DNA from: Mesorhizobium sp. LNHC252B00
GTDB taxonomy: Bacteria; Pseudomonadota; Alphaproteobacteria; Rhizobiales; Rhizobiaceae
Direction of reading: 5' to 3'
Length of the DNA stretch: 64,000 nt
Assembly (NCBI RefSeq): GCF_000502955.1
Contig: NZ_AYWO01000025.1
Coordinates: 1-64,000 of the forward strand
Shown here: piece after piece, positions 46,741 to 55,390 of the stretch
Numbering within the stretch: the first letter of the stretch is position 1
Layout: every line of letters starts with the position of its first letter
The notes under the pieces: generated by a model
Database searches by the model: none
What the model was told of the DNA's origin: nothing
What the model saw: only the letters and a program-made list of their open reading frames with translations
Position numbers and translations under genes: made by a program

Positions 46741-47566
46741 ACGCGAATATACCGAGCGCATCCTGCGCGACATGATCGCCGAGGCCAACGCGGCGGAGAA
46801 AGCCCGAGCTGACGAAGCCAGAACAGCCAAGGCAAAGGTTGCCCGTGCGATCGCTGCCAAAGCCGAGGCCGTTCTGGCCAGAGCCGTAAAGCCAGCCCTG
46901 CCACGGGTTGCCAAAGCCGATTCCGTTCTGACCAAGGTCGCCGAGCCCGCCCTGCCCAGGGTTCCCCGGGCCGGGGCCGCCGAGATGACTCAAGCCAGCC
47001 GCGAATCGCTGATCGACGGGCTGTTCCCGCGCACCGAATGGCCGCAGCCGCCAAAGGCGCAGTTTCCCAGGCTGAAAAAGAAATCGGACCGGCGCAGCGA
47101 CTTCGTCATTGCCGCGCTCGGCATCACGCTCGGGCTGATTTGCGCCCTGTTTCCGTGGTACATATTCTTCAATCAGGACCAATTCGGCGTACAGGCGATC
47201 AAGTTCGGCGGCACCGGCACCAATTCGGGACGGGCGGGCGGCGGCGTGGTCGCCCAACGCAGCGCGCCGCTGACGGCCAAAGACGTTCCGGCCACCAATC
47301 TCGATCTGCTCGCCACGGGAACCGTGCAGGATGACGCCAATCCCTCACCGGCACCCGACGATCAGCCCTTTCCGGCCGACGCGGCGAAATTCCGCATGGT
47401 CCATGTCGCCAATGGCCGCGCCATGATTGAGGACGACGCCGGCCTCTGGATCGTCCAGCCTGGCTCGATACTGCCGGATACCAGCCAGGTGTCATCCATC
47501 GAGCAGCGCAACGGCAAATGGGTGATGGTCACCAGCACCAACCAGGTGATCCAACTCTCCCGATAG
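46721..47566 (+). CDS. hypothetical membrane protein between fliI and flgB
   Basis: This 281-residue protein has an acidic/helical N-terminus (ETEREYTERILRDMIAEANA), an Ala/Lys/Val-rich linker with a repeated V-K/A-x-PALPRV unit (two copies near 50-80), and one transmembrane helix (ITLGLICALFPWYIFF at about 130-146). The probably periplasmic C-terminal domain includes RMVHVANGRAMIEDDAGLWI and VQPGSILPDTSQVSSIEQ. The gene overlaps fliI by 20 nt; ATGs at 46721 and 46727 are both possible. Its place between export and rod genes suggests a flagellar role, but no family is recognised. Confidence 0.82.
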   Translation: MPMPETEREYTERILRDMIAEANAAEKARADEARTAKAKVARAIAAKAEAVLARAVKPALPRVAKADSVLTKVAEPALPRVPRAGAAEMTQASRESLIDGLFPRTEWPQPPKAQFPRLKKKSDRRSDFVIAALGITLGLICALFPWYIFFNQDQFGVQAIKFGGTGTNSGRAGGGVVAQRSAPLTAKDVPATNLDLLATGTVQDDANPSPAPDDQPFPADAAKFRMVHVANGRAMIEDDAGLWIVQPGSILPDTSQVSSIEQRNGKWVMVTSTNQVIQLSR

Positions 47567-47650
47567 GCGCCCCGTCTGAAGCCTGCTGCTATCCGCAAGG
47601 TCCGCGCAAGACTGGCGGCCTAGTCTTCGGGAACCCGCCCGGAGATTCCC

Positions 47651-48031
47651 ATGGAGCCCGTTTCCCTTTTCGACCTCGCCGCCAAGCAAGCCCAGTGGCT
47701 GGCCGTGCGCCAGTCGGCCGTCGCCGGCAACATCGCCAACGCCAACACGCCGGGCTACACGGCAAACGATGTCGAACCGTTCGAAAAGGTGCTCGACCGC
47801 ACAGCCGTGTCGCTTCAGGCCACACAGGCCGGTCATCTCGGTAACGCAGCGACCAATGCCGGCTTCACCATCAAGCCGCAGGAAGATGACGGCGTCATCA
47901 TGCCGTCCAAGAACTCGGTCGTGTTGGAAGACCAGTTGATGAAGGCCGGCGAGGTGCGCCGCTCCTTCGAGCTCAACACGGCGATCGTCAAGGCGTTCCA
48001 TTCCATGATGATGATGGCGGTGAAGAGCTGA
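47651..48031 (+). CDS. flgB: flagellar basal-body rod protein FlgB
   Basis: The 126-residue rod protein has the N-terminal [30 protein letters not shown] motif and a C-terminal helix ([20 protein letters not shown]). The ribosome-binding site is GGAGA, 6 nt upstream. It begins a tightly spaced run flgB-flgC-fliE (2 bp and 1-nt overlap). Confidence 0.96.
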   Translation: MEPVSLFDLAAKQAQWLAVRQSAVAGNIANANTPGYTANDVEPFEKVLDRTAVSLQATQAGHLGNAATNAGFTIKPQEDDGVIMPSKNSVVLEDQLMKAGEVRRSFELNTAIVKAFHSMMMMAVKS

Positions 48032-48033
48032 CC

Positions 48034-48450
48034 ATGGACGCGCTGACCGCAGCCCTCAAAGTCGCAGCATCCGGCCTCGGCGCCCAATCGGAGCGGCTGC
48101 GCGTCGTTTCCGAAAACCTAGCCAACGCCCAGTCGACGGGAACTGCTCCCGGCTCCGATCCGTATCGCCGCAAGACCATCAGCTTCGTCTCCGAGCTCGA
48201 CCGGACCTCCGGCAGCTCGACGGTTGCAGTGAACTCGATCGATCGTGATCCCAGTGACTTTCCGGTCGAGTTCCAGCCCGGCAACGAGGCCGCCAATGAG
48301 AAGGGCTACGTCAAGATGCCCAACGTCAACGTGCTGATCGAGATGGCTGACATGACCGAGGCCAACCGCTCTTATGAAGCCAATCTTCAGGTCGTCAAGC
48401 AGGCCCGCGACCTTATTTCGATGACCATCGACCTGATGAGGAACCAGTAA
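48034..48450 (+). CDS. flgC: flagellar basal-body rod protein FlgC
   Basis: The 138-residue protein has the N-terminal [26 protein letters not shown] motif and the C-terminal [31 protein letters not shown] signature characteristic of FlgC. It follows flgB by 2 bp, and its last base is the first base of the fliE start. Confidence 0.97.
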   Translation: MDALTAALKVAASGLGAQSERLRVVSENLANAQSTGTAPGSDPYRRKTISFVSELDRTSGSSTVAVNSIDRDPSDFPVEFQPGNEAANEKGYVKMPNVNVLIEMADMTEANRSYEANLQVVKQARDLISMTIDLMRNQ

Positions 48451-48776
48451 TGATCAGCGGCCTCGCAGCCCTTCAGTTCAAGTCGCCGATCGGCGGCGAC
48501 GATGCGGTGACAAGCCTGCTCCAGGGCAGTGCGACGTCTTCGGCCGGTGGCAATGTCGGCACCTCCTTCGCCGAAGCGTTGAGCCAGGCCGCCTCCAAGA
48601 CGGTCAACACGATGCAGAACGCCGAACAGGTGTCGATACAGGCGCTCAAGGGCGACGCCGACACCCGGCAGGTGGTCGACGCCGTGATGAGCGCGCAGCA
48701 GGCGCTGCAGACCGCCGTCGCCATCCGCGACAAGGTGGTTTCCGCCTATCTCGAAGTCAGTCGAATGGGCATCTGA
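48450..48776 (+). CDS. fliE: flagellar hook-basal body adaptor FliE
   Basis: This 108-residue protein has a variable N-terminus and the FliE core ([59 protein letters not shown]). It connects the MS ring to the rod and is the first exported substrate. The start overlaps the flgC stop (TAATG). Confidence 0.96.
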   Translation: MISGLAALQFKSPIGGDDAVTSLLQGSATSSAGGNVGTSFAEALSQAASKTVNTMQNAEQVSIQALKGDADTRQVVDAVMSAQQALQTAVAIRDKVVSAYLEVSRMGI

Positions 48777-48787
48777 GGAATTCCGCC

Positions 48788-49576
48788 ATGAAAGCACTCG
48801 CCATCGCCGCCACCGGCATGAATGCCCAGCAGACAAATCTGGAAGTCATCGCCAACAACATCGCCAACATCAACACCACCGGCTACAAGCGCGCCCGTGC
48901 CGAATTCTCCGACCTCCTCTACCAGGTCGATCGCACGCAGGGTGTGCCCAACCGCTCCAATGCCTCGCTGGTGCCGGAGGGCGTCTCGATCGGCCTCGGC
49001 GTCAAGACGACGGCCGTGCGCAACGTTCACACCCAGGGCGAACTGACCAGCACCGGCAACAGTTTCGACCTGGCGCTGACCGGCAGGGGCTGGTTCCAGA
49101 TCGAAGGCGCCGACGGCGGCACGCTCTACAGCCGCGCCGGCGCCCTCAACACCAACGCGACAGGCCAATTGGTGACAGTCGACGGCGCTGCCGTCATTCC
49201 GGCCATCAACGTCCCCGTCGATGCCGTCGAGGTTATCGTCAACAAGACGGGACAGGTCTTCGCTCGCATCGACGGCCAGACCGACCTCCAGAATCTCGGC
49301 CAGCTTCAGATCGCCAACTTCGCCAACGAGGCGGGCCTGGCGCCGCTCGGCGACAATTTGTTCCAGGAAACCACGGCCTCCGGTCCGGCGAATGTCGGTG
49401 TCCCGGGCGATCCAGGGTTTGCCACCATCCAGCAGGGCTATCTCGAAGCCTCGAACGTCGATCCGGTCAAGGAAATCACCGAGCTGATCTCGGCACAGCG
49501 CGCCTATGAGATGAACTCCAAGGTTATCCAGGCCGCCGACGACATGGCCTCCGTCGTCTCCAAGAACATCCGGTAA
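48788..49576 (+). CDS. flgG: flagellar distal rod protein FlgG
   Basis: The 262-residue protein begins [35 protein letters not shown] and ends [38 protein letters not shown], both diagnostic of FlgG. The length is standard. The ribosome-binding site AGGAATTCCGCC lies between fliE and this start. Confidence 0.98.
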   Translation: MKALAIAATGMNAQQTNLEVIANNIANINTTGYKRARAEFSDLLYQVDRTQGVPNRSNASLVPEGVSIGLGVKTTAVRNVHTQGELTSTGNSFDLALTGRGWFQIEGADGGTLYSRAGALNTNATGQLVTVDGAAVIPAINVPVDAVEVIVNKTGQVFARIDGQTDLQNLGQLQIANFANEAGLAPLGDNLFQETTASGPANVGVPGDPGFATIQQGYLEASNVDPVKEITELISAQRAYEMNSKVIQAADDMASVVSKNIR

Positions 49577-49579
49577 CGC

Positions 49580-50119
49580 ATGATGTCGACGCCCGGCCTC
49601 CTGTCCGCATTCCGCCGCACCGCGCTCGTCCTTGCGCTGGTAGCGGGAGGCATGCCGGCTTTTGCCCAGGAATCGACAAACCAGTCGGCCGACCAGTCAG
49701 CCACCCAGATCGCCAGCAATCAACCTGTCGGCGACGTCGTGCTGATACCCAACCGGGTCATCTATCCCGGCCAGACCATCGAACTTACGGCCTTGAAACG
49801 GGTGACCCTCATCGCCGGCAAGCACAAGCCGGACGGAGTCGTCACAAGGGCCGAGGAACTCGACGGCAAGGTCGCCAAGCGCACGCTGCTGCCCGGCCGC
49901 TACATCCCTTCTACCGCCATCCGCGAAGCCTGGCTGGTCGAACAGGGTGCGTCCGTGCAGGTCTTCTTCATCGCCGGCGGACTGACGATCTCGGCAACCG
50001 CGGTGACACTGCAGCCAGGTGCCGCGGGCGACCTCGTCAAGGTCCGCAACGTCGACAGCGGCAAGATCCTGTCCGGCACGGTGATGACGGATGGAACCAT
50101 CCAGGTCAGCGCTTCATGA
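49580..50119 (+). CDS. flgA: flagellar P-ring assembly chaperone FlgA
   Basis: This 179-residue periplasmic protein has a signal peptide (RRTALVLALVAGGMPAFA-QE) and the SAF/FlgA domain (VLIPNRVIYPGQTIELTALK; LLPGRYIPSTAIREAWLVEQ; GAAGDLVKVRNVDSGKILSG). It assists FlgI assembly. Its stop overlaps the flgI start by 4 nt. Confidence 0.95.
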   Translation: MMSTPGLLSAFRRTALVLALVAGGMPAFAQESTNQSADQSATQIASNQPVGDVVLIPNRVIYPGQTIELTALKRVTLIAGKHKPDGVVTRAEELDGKVAKRTLLPGRYIPSTAIREAWLVEQGASVQVFFIAGGLTISATAVTLQPGAAGDLVKVRNVDSGKILSGTVMTDGTIQVSAS

Positions 50120-51357
50120 TGCGCGGACTTACCCTGATATTGGCAGCCGTACTTGGCCTGCAACCGGCTCTGGCCGACGGCCTGACACCGAAGGCCAAAC
50201 GCGATCTCGCCGCCAAGAATGGCGGCGTCTATAACGATCCCGAATATGATCCGGCCACCACCAGCCGCATGTTTCGGGTCTCGTCCGGGCCGAGTTCGCT
50301 GCCGCCGGGCCAGGTCGCCTCGCGCATCAAGGACATCGCCCAACTGCAGAGCTCGCGCGACAACCAGCTGGTCGGCTACGGTCTGGTCATCGGCCTTGCC
50401 GGATCGGGCGACAGCTTGCGCAACTCGCCGTTCACCGAACAGTCGATCCGCGCCATGCTCGAAAATCTCGGCATCGCCACCGAAGGCGGCAGCGCGCGCG
50501 CCAAGAACGTCGCCGCCGTCATCGTCACCGCTAACATGCCCCCCTACGTGCAGTCGGGCGCTCGCATCGACATCGACGTCTCCTCGATGGGCGACGCGAC
50601 TTCGCTCGCCGGCGGAACGCTGATCATGACGCCGCTTAAGGCGGCGGACGGCGAGATCTATGCCGTCGGCCAGGGCTCGGTGATCGTTTCCGGCTTTACC
50701 GCCAAGGGACAGGCCGAGCAGCTGACGCAAGGCGTGCCGACGTCCGGCCGCGTGCCCAACGGTGCCATCGTCGAGCGTGCCGTCCAGGCCGAGTTCGACG
50801 ATCAGTCAACACTGACGCTGCAACTGCGCAATCCCGACTTCTCGACCGCCATCCGTATCGCCGATGCCATCAACGACTACACCAGCCAGCGTTTCGGTGC
50901 GCGCGTAGCGGCCGAGCGCGATTCGCGCACCGTGCAGATCAGAAGGCCAAAGGGTGTTTCGGCGGCTCGCTTCTATGCCGAGATCGAGAACCTGGTTGTG
51001 GAATCGGACACGCCGGCCCGCGTCGTCATCGACGAGCGCACCGGCACCATCGTCATCGGCAACGACGTCAAGATCTCGCGGGTCGCCATCAGCCATGGCA
51101 CGCTCACCGTGCGCATCACCGAAGCACCGCGCATCGTGCAGCCCGAGCCCTTCTCCAAGGGCGAGACCGCCGTCGAACCGTTCACCGCCATCGAAGCCAG
51201 CCGGCCCGACGCCCGCGTTGCCGTGCTCGACGGTCCCGATCTTCAAACCCTCGTTTCCGGTCTCAACCGGCTCGGCGTAAAGCCGGACGGCATCATTGCC
51301 ATTCTGCAGGGCATTAAATCGGCCGGCGCCCTGCAGGCCGACCTGGTTCTGCAATAG
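50116..51357 (+). CDS. flgI: flagellar P-ring protein FlgI
   Basis: The 413-residue exported protein has a signal peptide (LTLILAAVLGLQPALA-DG) followed by SRIKDIAQLQ-type start (VASRIKDIAQLQSSRDNQLV), GYGLVIGLAGSGDSLRNSPF, VTANMPPYVQSGARIDIDVS and the C-terminal DLQTLVSGLNRLGVKPDGII. The mature N-terminus has an unusually long stretch before SRIKD (about 60 residues). It forms the periplasmic bushing of the rod. The gene starts inside the flgA stop. Confidence 0.96.
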   Translation: MMRGLTLILAAVLGLQPALADGLTPKAKRDLAAKNGGVYNDPEYDPATTSRMFRVSSGPSSLPPGQVASRIKDIAQLQSSRDNQLVGYGLVIGLAGSGDSLRNSPFTEQSIRAMLENLGIATEGGSARAKNVAAVIVTANMPPYVQSGARIDIDVSSMGDATSLAGGTLIMTPLKAADGEIYAVGQGSVIVSGFTAKGQAEQLTQGVPTSGRVPNGAIVERAVQAEFDDQSTLTLQLRNPDFSTAIRIADAINDYTSQRFGARVAAERDSRTVQIRRPKGVSAARFYAEIENLVVESDTPARVVIDERTGTIVIGNDVKISRVAISHGTLTVRITEAPRIVQPEPFSKGETAVEPFTAIEASRPDARVAVLDGPDLQTLVSGLNRLGVKPDGIIAILQGIKSAGALQADLVLQ

Positions 51358-51360
51358 GCT

Positions 51361-51948
51361 ATGCCGATGACACGCTCCTTCTCACGCCTTGAAAGATATC
51401 GCCCCGTCGCAATCCTGCTCGTGACCGCCGTTCTCGCGGCTCTGCCCTTTGCCGGCGATACCGCACGCGGTGAGGAGGCGGTCCGCCAGGTCCTGCCGGG
51501 AGCACCGGTCGCAGCGCCGCCGCAGCAATTGGCGCGAGAGAAGGCACCCGACCAAAGCGAGATCGAGCGTTTTTGCTCCAACATCGCAGACGCCGCCCGC
51601 GACCGCCGCTATGTCTTGCAGGCGGAGGAACTGAAACAGCTCCAGGCCGGCATCGACCAGCGCATGAAGGCGCTGGAGGAAAAAAAGGCCGAATACGAGA
51701 CCTGGCTCAAGCGACGCGAGGTTTTCCTGGCCCGGGCCGAGGATGGCGTGGTCCAGATCTATGCCGGCATGAAACCTGACGCCGCCGCCGAGCGGCTGGC
51801 CATCGTCAACGCCGATCTGGCGGCGGCCATATTGATGAAGCTCGATTCCCGCAAAGCGAGCGTCATCCTCAACGAAATGGACCAGAAGGCGGCGGCGACG
51901 CTCACCGGCATCATGGCCAGCGCAGCCCGAAGGGCAGACCCGTCATGA
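51361..51948 (+). CDS. motE: motility protein MotE, periplasmic chaperone for MotC
   Basis: This 195-residue protein has a signal peptide or anchor (YRPVAILLVTAVLAALPFAG), a coiled-coil stretch (LKQLQAGIDQRMKALEEKKA) and a MgtE-N-like domain (YAGMKPDAAAERLAIVNADL-AAAILMKLDSRKASVILNEM). In Sinorhizobium the protein at this position is MotE, which aids folding and stability of MotC. The identity rests on position and the MgtE-N domain. The stop overlaps flgH by 4 nt. Confidence 0.88.
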   Translation: MPMTRSFSRLERYRPVAILLVTAVLAALPFAGDTARGEEAVRQVLPGAPVAAPPQQLAREKAPDQSEIERFCSNIADAARDRRYVLQAEELKQLQAGIDQRMKALEEKKAEYETWLKRREVFLARAEDGVVQIYAGMKPDAAAERLAIVNADLAAAILMKLDSRKASVILNEMDQKAAATLTGIMASAARRADPS

Positions 51949-52658
51949 TCCGCAAAATGCTCGTCCTATGCGCGGTCGTCATGTTGTCCGGTTGTGGAAC
52001 CAACCTGAAGGAGGTCGGCAGGGAACCGGCTCTGTCACCAGTCGGCTCCGGCATCGACGGTGGCAGCACCGACTCCTCCCTCTATCGCTATCCGGAAACG
52101 CCGCCTGCGCCGCCCAGGAAATTCTCGCTGTGGGATGACCGCCAGAGCCGGTTGTTCACCGATCCGCGGGCGCTGTCCCAGGGCGACATCCTGACCGTCA
52201 AGATCAGGATCAATGACCGCGCCAACTTCAAGAACCAGAACGACAGGAGCCGCACTGCCAACCGCAAGCTCGGTTTCGATATCAGCGCGCAATGGGACAA
52301 GATCGGCAGCACCGCCGGCAAGGGTGCTGGCGCTCTGAACTCCACCACGGACACGACGGCTGATGGCGAGATCAAGCGATCGGAAACCCTGGATCTCAAT
52401 GTCGCTGCCATCGTCATCAATGTCCTGCCGAACGGCAATTTGATGATCAAGGGATCGCAGGAAGTGCGCGTCAACGCCGAACTCAGGGTGCTCACCATCG
52501 CCGGCATCGTGCGGCCGGCCGATATCGGCGCCGAAAACACCATCCCCTACGAACGCATCGCCGAAGCGCGCATCTCCTATGGCGGACGCGGCCGCATCAC
52601 CGAGATCCAGCAACCTGCCTACGGCCAGCAGGTGCTCGACCAGGTTCTTCCGTTCTAG
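51945..52658 (+). CDS. flgH: flagellar L-ring lipoprotein FlgH
   Basis: This 237-residue outer-membrane lipoprotein has a lipobox LSGC with Cys17, then the FlgH core (LFTDPRALSQGDILTVKIRI; NVLPNGNLMIKGSQEVRVNA; IVRPADIGAENTIPYERIAE). It forms the L ring in the outer membrane. It starts inside the motE stop (ATGA). Confidence 0.97.
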   Translation: MIRKMLVLCAVVMLSGCGTNLKEVGREPALSPVGSGIDGGSTDSSLYRYPETPPAPPRKFSLWDDRQSRLFTDPRALSQGDILTVKIRINDRANFKNQNDRSRTANRKLGFDISAQWDKIGSTAGKGAGALNSTTDTTADGEIKRSETLDLNVAAIVINVLPNGNLMIKGSQEVRVNAELRVLTIAGIVRPADIGAENTIPYERIAEARISYGGRGRITEIQQPAYGQQVLDQVLPF

Positions 52659-52677
52659 GATTGGGGAACACCGAGCC

Positions 52678-53172
52678 GTGGCAAATATCGAACAGGTTCA
52701 GCCCCGCAAGGGTCCTTCGCTCGCCGTCCAGGGCGGCATGCTGCTGGTTGTGACGGCGGCCGCCATCGGCATGGGCTGGATGTCCGGCGGCTACCTGAAG
52801 GGCGTCGGCGCACCTCCGACGGTACCGGCGGCGCCTGAGAACCAAGGCAAGACCGAGCAGCAGGCTGCGGCCGAGCAGCCAGGCGTGGGGCCAACGCTCG
52901 TCGTGCTGGCGCCGATCACCACCAACATCGCTTCGCCTGCCGATACCTGGATCAGGATGGAGGTCTCCGTCGTCTATGATGGGCCGCAGCCACAGGCAAT
53001 GTCGGACGACATCCACCAGGATCTTCTGGCCTTGGTGCGCACCTTGAAGATGCATCAGATCGAGGGCGCCAGCGGCTACCAGCACCTGAAGGCCGATCTC
53101 GAGGAACGCGCCTCGATCCGCAGCCAGGGTCACGCCAAACAGGTTCTCATCAGGACATTGCTGCTCGAATGA
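52678..53172 (+). CDS. fliL: flagellar basal-body-associated protein FliL
   Basis: The 164-residue single-pass membrane protein has a transmembrane helix (GGMLLVVTAAAIGMGWMSGG) after about 15 residues, a Pro/Ala/Glu-rich linker and the periplasmic FliL domain (LVVLAPITTNIASPADTWIR-MEVSVVYDG). It supports the stator around the motor. A GTG at 52678 with GGGGA upstream is the best start, since the in-frame ATG at 52579 lies inside flgH. The stop overlaps fliP by 4 nt. Confidence 0.92.
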   Translation: MANIEQVQPRKGPSLAVQGGMLLVVTAAAIGMGWMSGGYLKGVGAPPTVPAAPENQGKTEQQAAAEQPGVGPTLVVLAPITTNIASPADTWIRMEVSVVYDGPQPQAMSDDIHQDLLALVRTLKMHQIEGASGYQHLKADLEERASIRSQGHAKQVLIRTLLLE

Positions 53173-53900
53173 GAAAGTTCCTTCTCGCCATGGCGTTGAT
53201 CGCCGCCGCCACGTCCGTCGCGGCGGCCCAGCAGCTGGATCTCGGCGGCATCGGTAAGGCCGATGGCACCACCGTCGGCTACATCATCCAGATGTTCGGC
53301 CTGCTGACCGTGCTGTCGGTGGCGCCGGGCCTGATGATCATGGTGACCAGCTTCACCCGCTTCGTAATCGCCTTCTCGATTCTGCGCGCCGGCATCGGCC
53401 TGCAGTCGACGCCGGCAAACCTCATTCTCATCTCGCTGTCGCTGTTCATGACCTTCTATGTCATGGCGCCGACCTTCGATCAGGCCTGGAACACCGGCGT
53501 CAAGCCGCTGATGGACAACCAGATCACCCAGACCGAGGCGTTCGAGAGGATTTCGGATCCGTTCCGCACCTTCATGCTGCACAACGTGCGCGACAAGGAC
53601 TTCGACCTGTTCGCCGATCTCGCCCGCGAGCGCGGCCAGACAGTTTCGCGCGACACCGTCGACCTCCGCATTCTCGTGCCCGCCTTCATGATCTCGGAGA
53701 TCCGGCGCGGCTTCGAGATCGGCTTCCTGATCGTGCTGCCATTCCTGGTCATCGACATGATCGTCGCGACGATCACCATGGCGATGGGTATGATGATGCT
53801 GCCGCCGACAGTGGTGTCGCTGCCGTTCAAGATCTTGTTCTTCGTCCTGATCGACGGCTGGAATCTGCTCGTCGGCAGTCTGGTGCGCTCCTTCAACTGA
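53169..53900 (+). CDS. fliP: flagellar export gate protein FliP
   Basis: This 243-residue membrane protein has a cleavable signal peptide (FLLAMALIAAATSVAAA-QQ), four transmembrane helices and the signature LTVLSVAPGLMIMVTSFTRF, then SEIRRGFEIGFLIVLPFLVIDMI. FliP forms the core of the export channel with FliQ and FliR, whose genes are not in this window. It is the last gene before the flagellin region. Confidence 0.97.
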   Translation: MRKFLLAMALIAAATSVAAAQQLDLGGIGKADGTTVGYIIQMFGLLTVLSVAPGLMIMVTSFTRFVIAFSILRAGIGLQSTPANLILISLSLFMTFYVMAPTFDQAWNTGVKPLMDNQITQTEAFERISDPFRTFMLHNVRDKDFDLFADLARERGQTVSRDTVDLRILVPAFMISEIRRGFEIGFLIVLPFLVIDMIVATITMAMGMMMLPPTVVSLPFKILFFVLIDGWNLLVGSLVRSFN

Positions 53901-54076
53901 TCCCGGGCGACTGAATCCTCCAGCGCCGCTCTGGCGCGCTACTCCGGCGCAGAATTCACGCAATATATTTTCGATTAACCGTCCGGTTTAGCCCTTTGGT
54001 AGGGACTTGCCCGCATATTCGCTCGCAGATGGCGGGTGATCGATTTCCAGAGATCATTGGCATGATGCCGCACCGT

Positions 54077-54097
54077 CATACCGGTAGAGCCGGTATG
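54077..54097 (+). promoter_or_regulatory. 8-bp perfect hairpin in the first flagellin leader
   Basis: CATACCGG (54077-54084), loop TAGAG, CCGGTATG (54090-54097) forms a clean stem 37 bp upstream of the flagellin start, followed by an A-rich run (TCAAAAAAACACG). It could be a leader-RNA structure or an operator. No match was found before the second flagellin. Confidence 0.5.
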
Positions 54098-54134
54098 TCA
54101 AAAAAACACGTGTAAAATCAGGGTACGAGTAGCC

Positions 54135-55124
54135 ATGTCCAGCATCATGACGAACACTGCCGCGTTGACGGCACTGCAGAGCCTGAACTCCACCAACAAG
54201 AACCTCGAAGCCACCCAGTCCCGCATCTCGACCGGCTACAAGGTCTCGCAGGCCTCCGACAACGCCGCTTACTGGTCGATCGCCACCACGATGCGTTCCG
54301 ACAACCAGGCAATGTCCACCGTTTCGGACTCGCTCGGCCTCGGCGCTTCGAAGGTCGACACCGCTTACACCGGCATGAACAGCGCGATCAGCACGATCAA
54401 CCAGATCCAGCAGAAGCTGACCGCATCCTACGGTCAGACTGATGCGGCCAAGGAAAAAACCCAGGTCGAAATCGCCGCTCTTCAGAACCAGTTGAAAGCC
54501 TACGCTGACGGCGCCACCTTCTCCGGCACCAACATGCTGTCGGTGTCCACGGCTTCGGGCACGGCGGCAGACGTCAAGATCGTTTCGGCCTTCAATCGCA
54601 GCTCCACCGGTGCGGTTTCGATCTCGACCATCGACGTCAAAGTGGAAAGCATCAAGCTCTATGACGCCGGCGCCGCGCCGACCGCCAAGGGCATCCTCGA
54701 CACGGCCCGCCTCGGCACCACCGGCGCTGCGGCCGCAGCCTCGGGCTCGCAGTCAGCCCTGGGCGCGGCTGCACTGGTCACCGATACCTATTCGGTCGCC
54801 TCGCTGACCATCTTCTCGGGTGGCGTTGCTGCCAGCGATAGTCAGATCGCGCAGCAGATGACCGTCGTCGACGCGGCGCTCAAGGACATGACCAACGCCG
54901 CCACCAAGCTCGGCGCCGCCAAGAGCTCTATCGACCTGCAGAAGACCTTCACCTCGAACCTGATGGACTCCATCGATCGCGGTATTGGCCAGCTCGTTGA
55001 CGCCGACATGAACAAGGAATCGACCCGTCTGCAGGCCCTGCAGGTCCAGCAGCAGCTTGGCATCCAGGCGCTGTCGATCGCCAACGGTTCCTCGCAGTCG
55101 ATCCTGTCGCTCTTCCGCGGCTAA
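54135..55124 (+). CDS. fla: flagellin (filament subunit), copy 1
   Basis: The 329-residue protein has the conserved D0/D1 N-terminus (MSSIMTNTAALTALQSLNST, then QSRISTGYKVSQASDNAAYW) and C-terminus (SLRG-type: QQQLGIQALSIANGSSQSIL-SLFRG). The variable central part is short and Ala/Ser/Thr-rich. There is no signal peptide, as expected for export through the flagellar channel. The ribosome-binding site is weak (GTACGAG). The gene has its own 234-bp upstream region and a strong terminator, so it is transcribed separately at high level. Confidence 0.98.
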   Translation: MSSIMTNTAALTALQSLNSTNKNLEATQSRISTGYKVSQASDNAAYWSIATTMRSDNQAMSTVSDSLGLGASKVDTAYTGMNSAISTINQIQQKLTASYGQTDAAKEKTQVEIAALQNQLKAYADGATFSGTNMLSVSTASGTAADVKIVSAFNRSSTGAVSISTIDVKVESIKLYDAGAAPTAKGILDTARLGTTGAAAAASGSQSALGAAALVTDTYSVASLTIFSGGVAASDSQIAQQMTVVDAALKDMTNAATKLGAAKSSIDLQKTFTSNLMDSIDRGIGQLVDADMNKESTRLQALQVQQQLGIQALSIANGSSQSILSLFRG

Positions 55125-55155
55125 TCGCCTCCGCTCCACCACATTTCGCACCAAG

Positions 55156-55195
55156 AAATCGGGCCGCGCCAAAAGCGCGGCCCGATTTGCGTTTT
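55156..55195 (+). terminator. strong intrinsic terminator of flagellin 1
   Basis: A perfect 14-bp stem pairs 55156-55169 with 55175-55188 around the loop CAAAA and is followed by GCGTTTTT. The core GGGCCGCG/CGCGGCCC is shared with the terminator of flagellin 2. Confidence 0.92.
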
Positions 55196-55252
55196 TCTCC
55201 AGCCCCGCGCAACCGTCGCTCCTTAACTCTGGAAGCCAGCGTTTAACAGGCT

Positions 55253-55282
55253 GTTAACCATGTCGCGCTAATTATGGTTAAC
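55253..55282. promoter_or_regulatory. long dyad upstream of flagellin 2
   Basis: GTTAACCAT (55253-55261), 12 nt, ATGGTTAAC (55274-55282) is a perfect 9-bp-arm dyad about 110 bp before the start of flagellin 2. It is a good candidate site for a dimeric activator such as Rem or a VisNR-controlled factor. No protein is known to bind it. Confidence 0.5.
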
Positions 55283-55390
55283 CAATAGCTTACAACAGTT
55301 GGCGAATCGGCCCTACCGGCACGATAGCAGCGTTGAACAGTCCTATCCGGCGTGTCTGAGCATGTCGGCTTTTGAGAAGGAGCGACTTTC

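Noticed and set aside
53905-53935. Possible terminator after fliP (AGCGCC/GGCGC dyad)
   Set aside because: The stem is imperfect and no T-run follows.
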